From positions 19,353,567-19,417,566 of the forward strand of contig JBBMNZ010000005.1 of the NCBI GenBank assembly GCA_037954325.1: a stretch of 64,000 nucleotides of DNA, given 5' to 3'. Below the pieces are notes generated by a model. That model was not told the origin of the DNA and searched no databases. It worked only from the letters and a program-made list of their open reading frames with translations. The translations under genes were made by a program, and so were the position numbers. The DNA is from Fistularia commersonii. Lineage: Eukaryota > Chordata > Actinopteri > Syngnathiformes > Fistulariidae. Below are positions 48,540 to 60,321 of this stretch, one piece after another; position 1 is the first letter of the stretch, and the number at the start of each line of letters is the position of its first letter.

Positions 48540-51500
48540 AGCCGAACCGTGTCAAATCAGACACGGTCATCTGATGACCGCTTTCTGTGCAGAGAAGGTC
48601 TGGACCACGCTCTTTGAGATGATCTACGGAAACCCAACATTCCACTGGGAGACAAAAACACAGGGCATAAAACTTGACTCTCGTACGTACCAATATCCAC
48701 TATTACATGGGAGAAGTTGGCGTGATACAATGATAGCTTTAAAATTCATAACATGAATAACAATTGCAGGACTGCTGTAGCAGTGATGACAAGCATGTAT
48801 GATTGGACCCATTTTTTAAACCCAAAGGCTGGTATGAACAGCTTTCAGCCTCAAGATTAACCCTGTTTCAATTTGTACGTGGAGATATTTCATAATGATG
48901 CAGAGCGACCAGCTTGTTTTTATTGATATTTTAACAACTGTCCAGAACCTCGGATTTGAATATAAAACTTTCTCAAACTGAATTGGAAGTTTAGCTGACC
49001 GCATGACGTTGACCGCTATTTTTTTTTTTTTTTTTTTTTTACCAAGTCTGTCTGATGTTGAATACAATTTTTACAAGAATTCATAACCTCGGATTTCTTT
49101 GTTTTCAGCAGGAAGGCCATCTGAAATATTGCATAAATTAGGTCGGGTTAGTTTCAGTCACTTCCTCACTGGCAAAGCTTTTGTCTGCGTGTTAAACTAA
49201 CAGATATGAGATAGTAAGCATTTCAGAGCATTAGCACATCCGGTTTCCTGTATTTCGGCCCCCAAAAAAACATGTTTTTGATCCATTTTCAACACGAGTA
49301 AACCAACTCTATAATAGATATCTCCATTTCAGATCTTTTAAACCAAATATTTGGGAATAAACCCGGTCACATGTAGCAAATGAATACTTGTAGCTGAATG
49401 AGATTTTAGTCAGAATCATTTATCGTGCCTTCTTAGGAAAACTCGGGTCTGATGGATGGACTCGACAAAAACAAGGGTTTTTTTGTAAAATCCACAAGTG
49501 CTGTAATTAATTCATAATTTCTTTCAGTGACACCTGATACCTCTGAACATTTGACAGGAATATTTGCGAACTAAAGACTGACTGAAGCCAGTTAGGTTGA
49601 ATTCTTTCAGCACTGAAAATTATTTGACTTTTTCCTCTTTTCATAAAAAGTTTAATAAATGTTATGCATTTTGATAACACAGAAATAGGACATATAGGCT
49701 TTTTCAGTTTTTAAAAAATGGTGTATTTTCAAATGTCACAGATGTGTTGCTGTTAAATGCTGCTCTAATCCTGAGGAAATGACACGGAAATATCACTTAT
49801 GATGTTCTATTTTCAGAAAAAACCCACACATTAAATGTATACTATGAACATTCAACGTGTGCAAATGTCAACCTACTTAACCTGACTTTATACTTATAAC
49901 CTACCATTACTGTCTTGAGTGTCAATGACAGAGATACTGCTAATTATGACATTATTATAACGACGATTATGACATTATGCGCCCGTCTCACATGCATCAG
50001 TGGGATAAAGTACACATTCACCTGCTTCAGATACTCTCTGGGTTAAAATCCACTATCTCAGTGTTTGCAGGTTAAAAAACATGAAGTTATTCTTTACCCA
50101 AGATCAGTTTAAGATATGCCCGTAATTAGGTGAAATATTTATATTGTTGAGATGATCTCCATGAAGGTGAAGGTCAGTGGCTGCAGTTTTTGCCAGCAGC
50201 AGAAAGGCTCATGGAATTTTAATTTTATTTAAATTTTAATTTAATTTTTGTAATTTTTTATTTTTTTTTATTTTTTAATTTTATTCTTTCTGTTCACAAT
50301 TTTGATACTGTTACCCCACTTGTCCCCCATTTGCCCCTAACGTTTTTCTGATTCTGATTCTGAAATCAAGGAAATGTGACGGGAAAGGGTCTGGCGGACC
50401 CGCAGCCGCAACACAATCACAAGACAAATGTCTGCGTTCGTGGGACAAAACAGCTCCAAGTGGTTTCATTGTGTCCAAGTCAGTATGAGTTTCAAACGTG
50501 AGAATACCGGATGTTGCTATTGAGCGGCGCCAAGAAAGACCTTGAACCCGCAGCCACGAAATACACCGCGAGACGCAAATACTCTGTCCTTTTGCATCAC
50601 AAACATATACCAGGAAGAGAAGAGGAATACACAAATGACTTACAGTATCTGCTGACAACACCAAGGTGAGAAAGCCGCACATCAACTCCTCCAGGAAATC
50701 TCATTAGCAAACAGATGAACTGCATGCGAACGCTGTGTGCAAACACGAAACCATGGATTCATGCAGTGAAGAACGATGGAGGAGCAAACTCGTCCCCTGT
50801 ATCTTTGGACAGACAGTTGTGTCTAAATGCAAGGATTTAGTGGACTAGACTTATTTTAACCTCTTCTGCAAAGTTGCTGTTACTGCACAAACTTATGAAA
50901 TTGAAAAATGCATTGTCTTTTTTCACTACAAAAAAGCTCTGTTTGGTTATTTCTGTATGATGCTGCATGAACGTCCACTTTTCCTCTCGCCACTCACGCT
51001 GCAAGAAAATACTCTTTTGAATACTCTTATAAATACTCTCAACAAACCTGACACTGTTTCATTGTATTGTTTGTGTGCAAGTGTCTGATTTACAGGCATG
51101 TCAAGAGTTCTGCAACAACTCTGCATGTAAACACAGTACCGTCTGTGTTTCAGCGACGCCCGATGATTCGGCGGCGTCACCTCGTCCGCTTCTGAGAGGC
51201 AGAACGTGCTGTCCGTTTATTCTCCACACACTTTTATAAACTTAAATGACAGTGAGATGTGCCAGGGATACAGACTTGACGTAAGCGGCGCTTTTAACAT
51301 TAAAATGTCAACATTGTAATATGAAACGGTTACATTTTGTATTATCCTCTGAATCAATCAGTCTGAATTACTGGGTTTTCTAAAATGTAAGCTTAAAAAG
51401 CCGTGAATCCATCAGCCTTCTGGGAGATCCAGTAGCAGAAACAAGATGTCACCGCAAACGTACATTCGCCAACATTCCAGTTTGAGCCGACTTAAACTCG

Positions 51501-52384
51501 AGCAGGATGAAGAGAGATTCAGCAACGATTTGAATCATCATTTGCATAGATGCCTTGCCCGCTTTGATATGTTAAAACTCTACATGTCCTGAGCTGACGG
51601 AGATTGTGGATGTGTAAATGGCACCTCGCAGGTGCGGCGAGACTAAGAGGGAGACTTTTTTCACGATTGCTACGTCGATACAACAAAATCTGTGCACAGA
51701 TATCGCTATATGAATACTTAATAATGTCCACGGCTGAGGGATTTAGAGACTGACATTTAGCTTCTTCACTTCCCACATAAGCACTTTGTGTTACCTCGCT
51801 ATGATACTCAATAAATGTTAAATTTAAGTATGCGCTTTTTTTCCATTAGAAGTGTTTCCATGGACGACCAGTGCTGCAAAGTGTTATGAAGAGCTACATT
51901 TAGCGGAAGTGCTGTCTGGCGTGCACGACCTGGGCTGTGCCTTTAAAACAAAATGATGTAACCCGCCTTCACGCGCCACAAATTTAAGCTTATCTTGACA
52001 ATAAAAATGATGAATGCACAGGACATGTTGAAAATATTTTGATGTGATTCCTCCTCGTTCTCTACTGTGCAAATCATCAAAATCAGGCTGAACAAATAAA
52101 CTACGTGGCCGGTGCTCTTCATCTCATTTACATACGTGCACACAAACACTTCAAATAAATGCGTATGCCGACGTAGGTGGGATACTATTATCAATCCTAG
52201 ATTGATAGTTGATTGATTTGTCCAGTTTGCATTTTACAGACTGGATCAACGCGTCTCCGAGTGTTAGCATTCCCTTAAAATGATCCCGCAGAGAATGCAA
52301 AGGTATCTCGCAGACGATTGTCGCAACAGTGACAACGACCAAAAGACAGGAGGCAGAGCTGGAGGTCGCAGAGATGAAGATGTT
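48540..52384. other. Convergent intergenic region between tmem229a and the hyaluronidase
   Basis: No exon recognised. Contains a T20 run near 49021-49040, AT-rich low-complexity sequence near 50215-50290 and a LINE tail at 50215-50375. It should contain the 3' ends of both convergent transcripts. Confidence 0.5.
50215..50375 (+). repeat. LINE 3' tail ending in (TGATTC)n
   Basis: An AT-rich run, then TGTTCACAATTTTGATACTG, CCCACTTGTCCCCCATTTGC and a terminal CTGATTCTGATTCTGA repeat. The block resembles that at 58700-58805, but with a different terminal microsatellite. Confidence 0.6.
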
Positions 52385-52460
52385 GAGGTTCTCTTTGGGA
52401 GTGACCAGGATGGAGAGGATCAGGAATGATGACCCCTGATGGGAAAAGCCAAAAATAGAA
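52385..52460 (+). repeat. LINE 3' remnant with internal deletion
   Basis: GGAGTGACCAGGATGGAGAG and GATCAGGAATGA resemble the upstream part of the remnant at 4540. They join directly to GACCCCTGATGGGAAAAGCC, its extreme 3' end, so about 200 bp of the family sequence is missing. Confidence 0.6.
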
Positions 52461-52756
52461 GATGGCAAAGATTGTTGCTCATCACACACCATGATCTGAA
52501 GGCAAGCTTGGAAGTATAAAAATGCTTTCCATCGTCCAGGTGTCTGCAGGAGCGCTGAAGGAACCAAGTTTGGTGCAACGCTGACTCACCACGGTGATGT
52601 TTTTGGAATCACAGAAGGTAACCAACAGACGGGCGGCAGCTCATCGCACCACCTCACCAAGATCCTCAAAAGGAGGTCGCCCATCCCGAACACCAACCTT
52701 CCGCTTTCTATTGACCACATTTGATAAGTTATAATAAGAAAAGGCCCGATAAGTAA

Positions 52757-55700
52757 TCATAAAACACAACCTAAATCCTTTTCAACGTTCTGCTTCGCAA
52801 TACTGGCTTGCTGTGTGTCATCTAACACATCTTTGTTGTGAGTGCAAGCCTTCTGGTGCCACCTTTGTTGCTCACTAAATGCCAAGGCCTTGGCCAGCTC
52901 TCTGTAAGTCCTGGGAGTGCAGCTGAGTCCTTTGTAGCACTGACATGTAAAGCTTCGACCGAACGCCTTTAGGTCTCCAAGGGTGGGCTTTCCCAGGACA
53001 AGGTAGCGTGTCGGGACATGTATGACTTTGAAATTCTCCGGGTTCAAGTGGAGGTAGTGGTTGGAGTTGTAGTTTTTCCGCACGCAGCGACCGTTTCCCC
53101 GGCAGAGGAAGTTGCTGCAGAGCTGGGCGGCTGCGGTGACGTTGGTGACGTACGGGTTGAGAACGGAGGACAGGTAGGATGACAAGGCTTCGCAAGAGGC
53201 CTGAGTTTGAGAAAAGAGAAACAGAAGAGAGGAAATATTATCCTATCGGCACCAAACTCATCGTACCCCCTTACCCTTATTGAACCAGACCTGGTTAGCA
53301 CACAAGTGGTAATAACATCGCAATGTTAAGCAGCAGAGCTAGGAGGTGACCTCCTGCCATGCTATACAACACGGTCATGTCTGTCAGTAGTCCAGTGGAG
53401 GTCTGTAGGGTGATGTTACCTGGTCATCGTAGTCAGCGCTGGCTCCCCACAGCACCGACCCAGACGCTCCGACTGCTGCACTTTCCCCAACAGTGTGGAC
53501 CAGATCCCCCTTTTTTATAAAACAGTTGAATAACAACATGTATTCCACACACACACACACACACACACGTATTCAAGAATTCGTTCTATTTATATTGTCG
53601 TTTATTTCTGGGTGTGTATTTTTCATCCTTACTGTTCCATTGTGTTGTCATCATTATCCCTGATATTGCTGCTGTTGTTTTTCTCCCTGCTGTCTATTTA
53701 TTCATAGATGTCCTTCTTTCTTCTGTCTTCTAACTGTCTCTCTATTTAATTTAATTTAATTTAATTGTATTTTATTTTATTTTATTTTATTTTATTTTAT
53801 TTTATTTTATTTTATTTTATTTTATTTTATTTTATTGTTGATTATTTCTGACATTATAACTGTGACGCTGCTGTGACAATAGAATTTCCCCTATGGGGAT
53901 CAATAAAGTTGATCTTATCTTATCTTGATGATATAATATATCCACTTTGGTGTCGCAGATAACAGCGATATACTATTTTAAGCACTGAAAGGTGAGTGGA
54001 GGAGAATTTCGTGCTCAAGTGTTCCACGCAGTGCTGGTGCTGTTACACCAGGAAACCAAACTCCTCTTTTAATTGGAGCTGAGAGAATGAAGTAGCCTTA
54101 GATAAATCTAATTTAATCTAGTGAGTAGTCGTTTCCTAATGACTTGTTGTTGTTGTTGTTTTTTTAACGTAGCAAAGCAGGTGTTCTATAATATGTGATT
54201 AAATGGATTTACTCTTCATGGAATGTTGCTTCATAATTTGGCATAACCTTTATATTTTCCTTCATAAGTTTATCATATACCTGGCTGAGGAAGCGTCTGT
54301 TCTGATCCAGAAAGACGGGTCGAGTGTAAACAAACACAGGCGCGGCGGTTGTCCGTCGGGGCAGAGCAGACACCCTCAACGCCTCCTGGACTCGGTTTCT
54401 CACCATCAGGGCGGCGTTAGGACTGTCCGCCAGGGAGACCTGAAGGGGCGGAAGAATAAAATAAACGATAAAATAAAACAGCAGCTGACGAGGGCGTCAA
54501 TCCGCAGGTAAAAGAACAATCGGGCTTGAATCCCTGATAATGCCTGATCGCTGTTAAGACAAGTAATTTGTCGTGTACCGTCTTCCGAATTGTTCCTCTC
54601 GAGGCCGTGCACGCTCAGGATTATTAACGTCTTAATGATAAGTTGTCAAGGACATCCAAAGATTGATCACCCATACAAACCCTGGTCCATCATAAGGTGT
54701 CCCATGTATCTGAAAATGCTGCTTTTCTAATGGGAGTGAACGGTCGTACATCTGTATTTGACCCTGCGATCATTTAGCAACGGTTCCAAGATGAGCCGGA
54801 TAAACACTGAGAAACGCTCCAGCCCCCCATCATGAGCATTACAGATATTTCATTCATTCATTCATTCATTCATCGTTCGATTTTCTCAACAATATCAGTA
54901 AACAACCTATTGCAAATGTGCTGAGTTTCGATGATGCACAAGTGTTTCGGGATAATTCAACCGCTCAAATATGACAACATGTAGTTGTCCGTCACGAAGC
55001 AGTTTTCCAACTGAAGCTGTGATTTTATTTCAAATAAAAATGCAGTGGACCCTCACTTTTCACGGTTATGTTCCAAGACCCCCCGCGAAAAGTGAATATC
55101 CGCAAAGTAGCAGTTCACCATGTTGGGTATCTATATTTAGCAAAGGAGATCTCGTATTTTATTTATTTCATACAATGAATTTAATTGTACAGTATACCCT
55201 TGTTTTTCGCAGGGTTACGTTCCAAAAAGAACCCGTGATAGGCAAAATCCGTGAAGTAGAAACCTTTATTTTTTTAAACATTATTATACAATTAAATACT
55301 CTATTATACATCGCTGCTGTCGTCCTTATGTTTTTTTCTTCCTTCTTTATGGAGGGAACGGAAGATTCATTCATTCCGTAATGCCGACCTACAGCCGCAT
55401 AGCTTTTACCTTCCCTTAGCATGTCCAGAAGTTTAACTTTATCTGCGATAGATAGCATCTTCCGCTGCCTTTTGGGCCCTGCAAGGTGCTTTTGTCGGTC
55501 CAGAGCGTTTTGTCAACATTATGGGTTTTAGAGAAACTCGAAATTGCAAGAGAATTTGCACGTACGTCATGTAAGTTTGGCAAGCTGTTTTACGTACGTG
55601 TACATATTAAAGTGCAACGTTATTGACGCACAGGTAGAGAAGAAGCAGAGTGACTTTTTAGCCAATCAGAATGCAGAACACAATGCACGATGCAAATCCG

Positions 55701-58477
55701 TGAAGTAGCAAAACCGTGAAAAGTAAACCGCGTTATAGCGAGGATTCACTGTACTTTATTTTTGACTATTTTTTTTCTTCTTAGGCAAGAATATGGCTAC
55801 TTCATTGCGGAAAAAAAAAATACTGCTAAAAAAACGCCAGAGAACGATAAATTGCGAGAACCAAATTACAAAAAAAAAAAATCTGCAAAGTAGCGAGGGT
55901 GCGAAAGACAAAGCGCAGAGTAGCGAGGGTCCTCTGTACCATGACCTGGCGAGGTTTGTCCCGAGGCTGCTGATAGATAGGCTGATAGATAGGCTGTTTG
56001 TACGTTTCGCCTAAAACGTCAATACGGCGCTCGTGCTTCCTGTCCAGCTGACGAGACGAGTGACCACCAGACGATAAGCGAGGTGAAGATGGAGTGTGTA
56101 CGTCAAGGGTGGGCAAACTTCTTGGCTCAAGGGCCGCATTGACTTTTAAAATTTGACGAACGGGCCGGGTCGGCACAAGATACAATAAATAAAAGAAATT
56201 TAAAAAATGCATTTGTTAGCGGTACATATCAGAATCGTCTGACATTTGTCTGAATGTTGTCTGACATTTGTTTTGAAAATAAAACCAGGTTGGTTTCGAA
56301 GGCTTTTACGTTTGCTTGCGTTTCATGCACAAACCGGTTTTTACCTTGTAGCTTCACATCCAGCTCATTCATGTGTCAGTATGTCCACAGCAGAGGCTAA
56401 ATCACACAGCCAATCTGTGTCATTCAGCTCAGAAAAATTCTCAAGTAGCTCCAAAAAATGAAATAGTCTCCTGTTTGAGCTCCTGCATTCATTGATCCAA
56501 TCATTCAGTCATTCACATCAAGTATGAATTGTGTACCAATCTTTGGCGGGCCGGATGAAAAAGCCCAACGGGCCGGATGTGGCCCGCGGGCCGTAGTTTG
56601 CCCATCCCTGGTGTAAGTGATCCATTGCTAAGCTTGTTTTTACCAAAAGTATACTGTTTTGCTTTAAAGCACCAAAAGGTGATTCGGGCAACTCCTGAAC
56701 CGAGCCGTACCGTGGCATACGGGATCTTGTTGCATTTCTCTTTTTCAACCAACATCCTGAATTGAATGTTTTGGTTTCGGCCTCCTGCCGGATGCAGGAT
56801 TTGGAACGGTCCAACTGTAGCTTGGATGATGTCAATATCGTACTGACCGACCACATTTATACGGCGAGCTCAACCAACCTGCAAGTACACAGATGGGTAG
56901 AGTGCAGTGCTGGACTCCCAAAGCCAGAGCAGCTGGTCGTTCTGCCTCCTCACCTCCTCGGAACAATGGCCCGTGTAGCCCGGCTCCTCCCAGCCATAAT
57001 TGTAACAGTGAGGAAACAGGTAGAAGCCCCAAAGGTAGTTCGGTCTCATAGTTGTACCTACTGTCAATGTTTCTGACATGAATCTTCTGCTGGCTTCCTG
57101 GAAGGGTTAAGATGACAGAGCAGTTCCAGAACATCTCCGGAGTGAAACAAGTTCAATGCTTCGTTCGTGCGTTTGACCTGAAACTGTCGTTTGGCTGTCC
57201 CGGCGGCCTGTTGCACCGTGAGAGTACGGTTGCACCTCACAACATGAGCCACAGATAAGCTTTGGTATATTTGCTTACTTCCCCAGTTCCTGTCCCACAG
57301 GGGGCGCCAGTCCTCCCAGTCTATCACCGCTAACCCCCGCTTTGTCCTCGACAGAGAGCAAATCGGGAAGTAACAATACAATAACAATACCTTGATCTCG
57401 ATCGCTATTCAAAGCTTACTCGGACGGGATGTAGTAGTTGATATCTGCTCTGGCTTTCTTCACACTGGCTTCCAGGTTGGCCTTCTGAGGAATGCCGCCA
57501 TTGATTTGCCTCTCACTGGCGAAGTCCACATGTGGATAAAGGCCTAGTCGGTCTTTATAAAACAGAGACAGGAACTGATCTGGAACCTATAGCATAAAAA
57601 AAGGGTTGTTTTGGTGAATTTGACCATGAAGAAATCAGACTGACATGGAAATAACAGATATTTGTTGTCATACCTTACCAGGTGTGGCCACTCCTTTAAA
57701 GGGCGAGGTATCTAGTGTGATGTTATGCCTGGTACATACGAGATTAGGAATGTTCCAAGTTACAATAAAGGGATGGTTTTGAAAAAGCGGAGCGGCGGTT
57801 AAAGGAGGAAATCGGTGCTTTATTAGTCGCGGGGGAAACGACGGAAATGTTCCCGCAACACGGTCGGACGATGTTTGGTCAATAAGAAGCGGCGAGGTAT
57901 CTGACAGAGGGAACACCGTCGGCAAGTAGACAGGAAATGTCACGGTTTTGTGAAGAAAAGGTGCGGCGGAAGCCTCGGTGAAAGAAAGAAGAATCTCAGG
58001 CGAAGGGGGCGTTTTGTGCGAAATCGTAAAAACGAGGAGTTTGCAGAGATGCGGTAAAAACCTTTGAATCACGGGAAACATTTGCCCGAAAGGCCGAAAC
58101 GCACGGGAACAGCGAACTGGAATTAAAGAAGCATCTGGGGGAGCTTCGTCAGGGCCGAATTTACGAGCGAAGGATGTCACAGACGTGGACTGTGACGCGG
58201 TGATCGATGTTCTTGATGATAAAGTCATTGGAAGGACGGAGGAAGATGATTTCAGGGTCACGGGAGCTGCAAAATCTCCAGACCCGGACAATTCGTATCG
58301 CTCAGTAACGGGAGCGGTGGTGACTTTTTGCGTTCTCAGTACAGGTAACGCAAGGAGAGGCCAAAAGGCTTTGGTAAAAGCAGGGAGGAGCGAGAGAGGG
58401 AGACAAGGGAGAGACGACGGGGAGAGAGAAAGAAGCAGCAGCATGAAGCTTCTGCTCCTGAGAACGGCTGAAACCAT
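52757..58477 (-). CDS. hyal4/spam1: Hyaluronidase, HYAL4/SPAM1 (PH-20) group, seven coding exons
   Basis: Secreted or surface endo-beta-N-acetylhexosaminidase (glycoside hydrolase 56) that cleaves hyaluronan. Coding exons in transcript order: 58477-57674, 57586-57420, 57346-57178, 57097-56879, 54439-54281, 53509-53420, 53200-52757. Phases fit throughout (0, 2, 0, 0, 0, 0), predicting 683 residues. The GH56 domain starts near residue 224. The catalytic pair is D333/E335 in AVIDWEDWRP. Other landmarks are the PFIVTWNIPNLVC strand (236-248), FYKDRLGLYPHVD (277-289), RPNYLWGFYLFPHCYNYGW (398-416) and VGASGSVLWG. A C-terminal EGF-like module has Cys 564, 569, 575, 622, 624 and 630. No hydrophobic GPI-anchor tail is visible. 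Oddities: an N-terminal extension of about 220 residues, a weak donor (gtcaaa) at 57177, and a 2.4-kb intron 4 full of transposons. HYAL4 versus SPAM1 orthology is unresolved; only one hyaluronidase is present here, where human has at least two. The exon model is by homology, not transcript data. Confidence 0.92.
53590..53930 (+). repeat. LINE 3' tail with (ATTTT)n in hyaluronidase intron 5
   Basis: A TTTAA/ATTTT pentanucleotide array at about 53747-53835 is followed by ATAGAATTTCCCCTATGGGG, ATCAATAAAGTTGATCTTAT and CTTAT repeats, the LINE terminus. It lies in the intron on the strand opposite to the gene. Confidence 0.72.
54850..54873. repeat. (ATTC)6 microsatellite
   Basis: Six perfect tandem copies of a TTCA/ATTC unit, inside hyaluronidase intron 4. 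Confidence 0.85.
55043..55936. mobile_element. Outer Tigger-like MITE split by a nested element
   Basis: The left end CAGTGGACCCTCACTTTTCA and the right end, whose reverse complement is CAGAGGACCCTCGCTACT, form a terminal inverted repeat. The right flank is TA and the left flank is TG (decayed TA). Once 55190-55751 is set aside the outer element is about 330 bp with no coding capacity. It is located in hyaluronidase intron 4. Confidence 0.75.
55190..55751 (-). mobile_element. Nested Tigger-like element with truncated transposase
   Basis: Starts CAGTATACCCTTGTTTTTCG and ends CGCTATAACGCG-like sequence in reverse, with TA on both sides (55188-55189, 55752-55753). On the minus strand, ATG 55458 starts MLSIADKVKLLDMLREGKSY with GRHYGMNESSV, the same helix-turn-helix as the 34058 element. 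It lacks the DDE domain. It inserted into an older Tigger-like element. Confidence 0.85.
56104..56610. mobile_element. hAT-like element in hyaluronidase intron 4
   Basis: Ends CAAGGGTGGGCAAACT and (reverse complement) CAGGGATGGGCAAACT form the terminal inverted repeat, with GGGCCGG words near both ends. The flanking 8-mers GTGTACGT and GTGTAAGT match at 7 of 8 positions. It is 507 bp with no usable transposase frame. Confidence 0.82.
57806..58477 (-). other. N-terminal extension of the hyaluronidase with predicted signal peptide
   Basis: The first coding exon stays open for 268 codons from ATG 58477. Residues 1-35 resemble a signal peptide: a short basic start, a leucine-rich core and a small-residue/Pro/Cys region. 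About residues 50-223 are Ser/Thr/Pro-rich with no recognised domain. The conserved domain starts only near residue 224 (PPLTAAPLFQNHPF). Alternative in-frame starts are M12 and M133; the latter precedes a weaker hydrophobic patch. A pyrimidine-rich acceptor (CTCCTCAG, ending at 58495) lies just upstream of the ATG, suggesting at least one upstream 5' UTR exon. Whether the extension is translated is inference. Confidence 0.55.
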
Positions 58478-58569
58478 CTTTCGCCCGGGCTGAGGAGAGT
58501 CAAACACAAATCCCAGCATAATGTAAGATACGCCATCAGAAACTGTATTAACTTGCACAATATTGCACT

Positions 58570-58805
58570 GAAAAGTAATTTATATTTATTACAGAAAAGT
58601 AATCTATATTTATATAAATATATATTTTTCTCTCTTTTTTTCTGTTTAATTTTATTTATTTTTATTGGTTTTTTTTTTCTTAAACTGTACTCTTGATGTT
58701 CATATGTTCATTTTTTATTTTATTTTATTCTTGATGTTCACAACTGCCACCCCATGCGCCCCCCAATTGCCCTTCGGAAACAAATAAAGTTGTTTTGATT
58801 TTGAT
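58570..58805 (+). repeat. LINE 3' tail ending in (TTGATT)n-like sequence
   Basis: An AT-rich 3' UTR with TTCTTGATGTTCACAACTGC and CCCAATTGCCCTTCGGAAAC ends AAATAAAGTTGTTTTGATTT. It lies just upstream of the hyaluronidase first coding exon. Confidence 0.65.
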
Positions 58806-60123
58806 AAACAGAAAATGAAAAATCTTTTTATTTAATTAAATATCGATCAATGCTGTATTTATTTACTTTTTAATGTATATATTGTATGTTTTGCCCCCCC
58901 AGCACAACCAGATACCTACAAGTCACTTAGCTGAAGCCGATTCATGAAAGTCAGACGTTTCTCGCTTGCCTTTTGACACTTTCAGACGTCCCGACAATAT
59001 CGGATTCTAAAAAAAATAATTGAACAACAATTTAGGAATTTGCAACCATATCATATGAATCTAATAAACCTAGTTCATTTTATTGGACAGTAAAAATAAC
59101 CAGGCTTGGTCAAGCACGTCTATGATTACAGCTCCAAAATAACATTACCGACCAAAGCGAATCCATACAGAAGAGCACAATACCTGGACATCGCAAGAAC
59201 GACGACCTGTTCCTCCGTGAATATGAATCCCTCCAAATCGGTCGACGTTTCTGTTGCGAGAGGGACAGATGTCACGGCTGAAATGAACCCAAGTCTGAGT
59301 TGGAGCCGAGGAGGGGTGGCGCACTTGGGTGTGAGCTGAAGGAGCGTCGTCCCAGGGTCCCACCAGTACGGAGATTAGATCATTATTGCACCCGGGTGCT
59401 TTTCTCCTCACTTGACAATCCATTGTTTATAACAATTTGTTAAAATGCAAGAGGGGGTGTTATATTTCTCGATGCACTCATATCACAGATGGAGCAATAT
59501 TGGGAAAACGGGACGTAATTACGACATTATCGACAGCTTTCTCAAGAGTACTTGTATGTCGATTCAATTTGCGGCAAATATCCGATCAGATGTAATCAAA
59601 AGGAAACGTGCAAGATAACATCACTTTTTCGGACATCACTTTCACTCAGCAGCTAAACTCCTGAAATGATGGATTTTTTCATAACGAGGCGGTAAGCGCT
59701 GTGTTAAAAATGATTAAGAAATGCGATGTTCTGTTTTTTTTTGCAGACAGCAAGTAAAAAGATAAGCAAAAAAATATATAAATCTCCTTTACCCGTTTTC
59801 TTTGAAAGTTCTGCATGTTTACCAGTCTGGTCTCCATTTGCTGGTGTTTACTTCACATTGTAGTGACACAGTGTGAACAGTGTGAGGCAATGATCCTTGA
59901 CCCTCTTCACTGCCAAAGTATTTATATGTGTGTGTAGCTTATTTTTATCGCTCAAAACCACAACATTCCCTTCCCTGTTAAGTAATTGCTTCCTTGCTGA
60001 GAAGAAGATCAGCTGCTGATTAGTCACAAGGTTACTTTCTCAGTTTATCTTCACTTTATGATGATATGAAATTATTTATTCTCATGACTGGCTCAGATAA
60101 TTTGTCACCGTGTTGTATGTTCA
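58806..60123. other. Divergent intergenic region, part 1
   Basis: 59100-59420 is GC-richer than its surroundings and holds a 92-codon ATG-initiated frame on the minus strand (59423-59145) that I do not recognise. It may be 5' UTR, an unannotated exon or old repeat. The remainder is AT-rich without recognisable features. Promoter elements of the hyaluronidase are expected here. Confidence 0.4.
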
Positions 60124-60176
60124 TGGGCGGCACGCTGGCGCAGTGGTTTGCCTCGCTTGAAAAAAGTCCCTGGTTG
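60124..60176 (+). repeat. SINE tRNA-like head fragment
   Basis: GGGCGGCACGCTGGCGCAGT followed by GGTTTGCCTCGCTTG and GTCCCTGGTT is the 5' head of the tRNA-derived SINE family seen at 23460 and 33685, in the opposite orientation and truncated after about 50 bases. Confidence 0.6.
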
Positions 60177-60321
60177 TACTTTGTGCGCTCTAACACCGGT
60201 GTATTCTGGTTTAAGGCTACCATCTTGTGGTGAAAGAGTCAAGACTTCCTTAAGGTATTGCCATCTAAAAATGTATACTTCCTGTGTTATCAGATTTACT
60301 GAAATTAAGGCGCGTCATATT

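Noticed and set aside
47857..48693. 278-codon open frame antisense to tmem229a
   Set aside because: It is the GC-rich reverse-strand shadow of the tmem229a CDS; the sense frame matches a known family, this one does not.
58185..58493. 102-codon plus-strand frame
   Set aside because: Antisense to the hyaluronidase first coding exon.
59145..59423. Coding exon of the hyaluronidase upstream of 58477
   Set aside because: Joining its donor-like site to the acceptor before 58494 does not keep the hyaluronidase frame, so at most it is untranslated.
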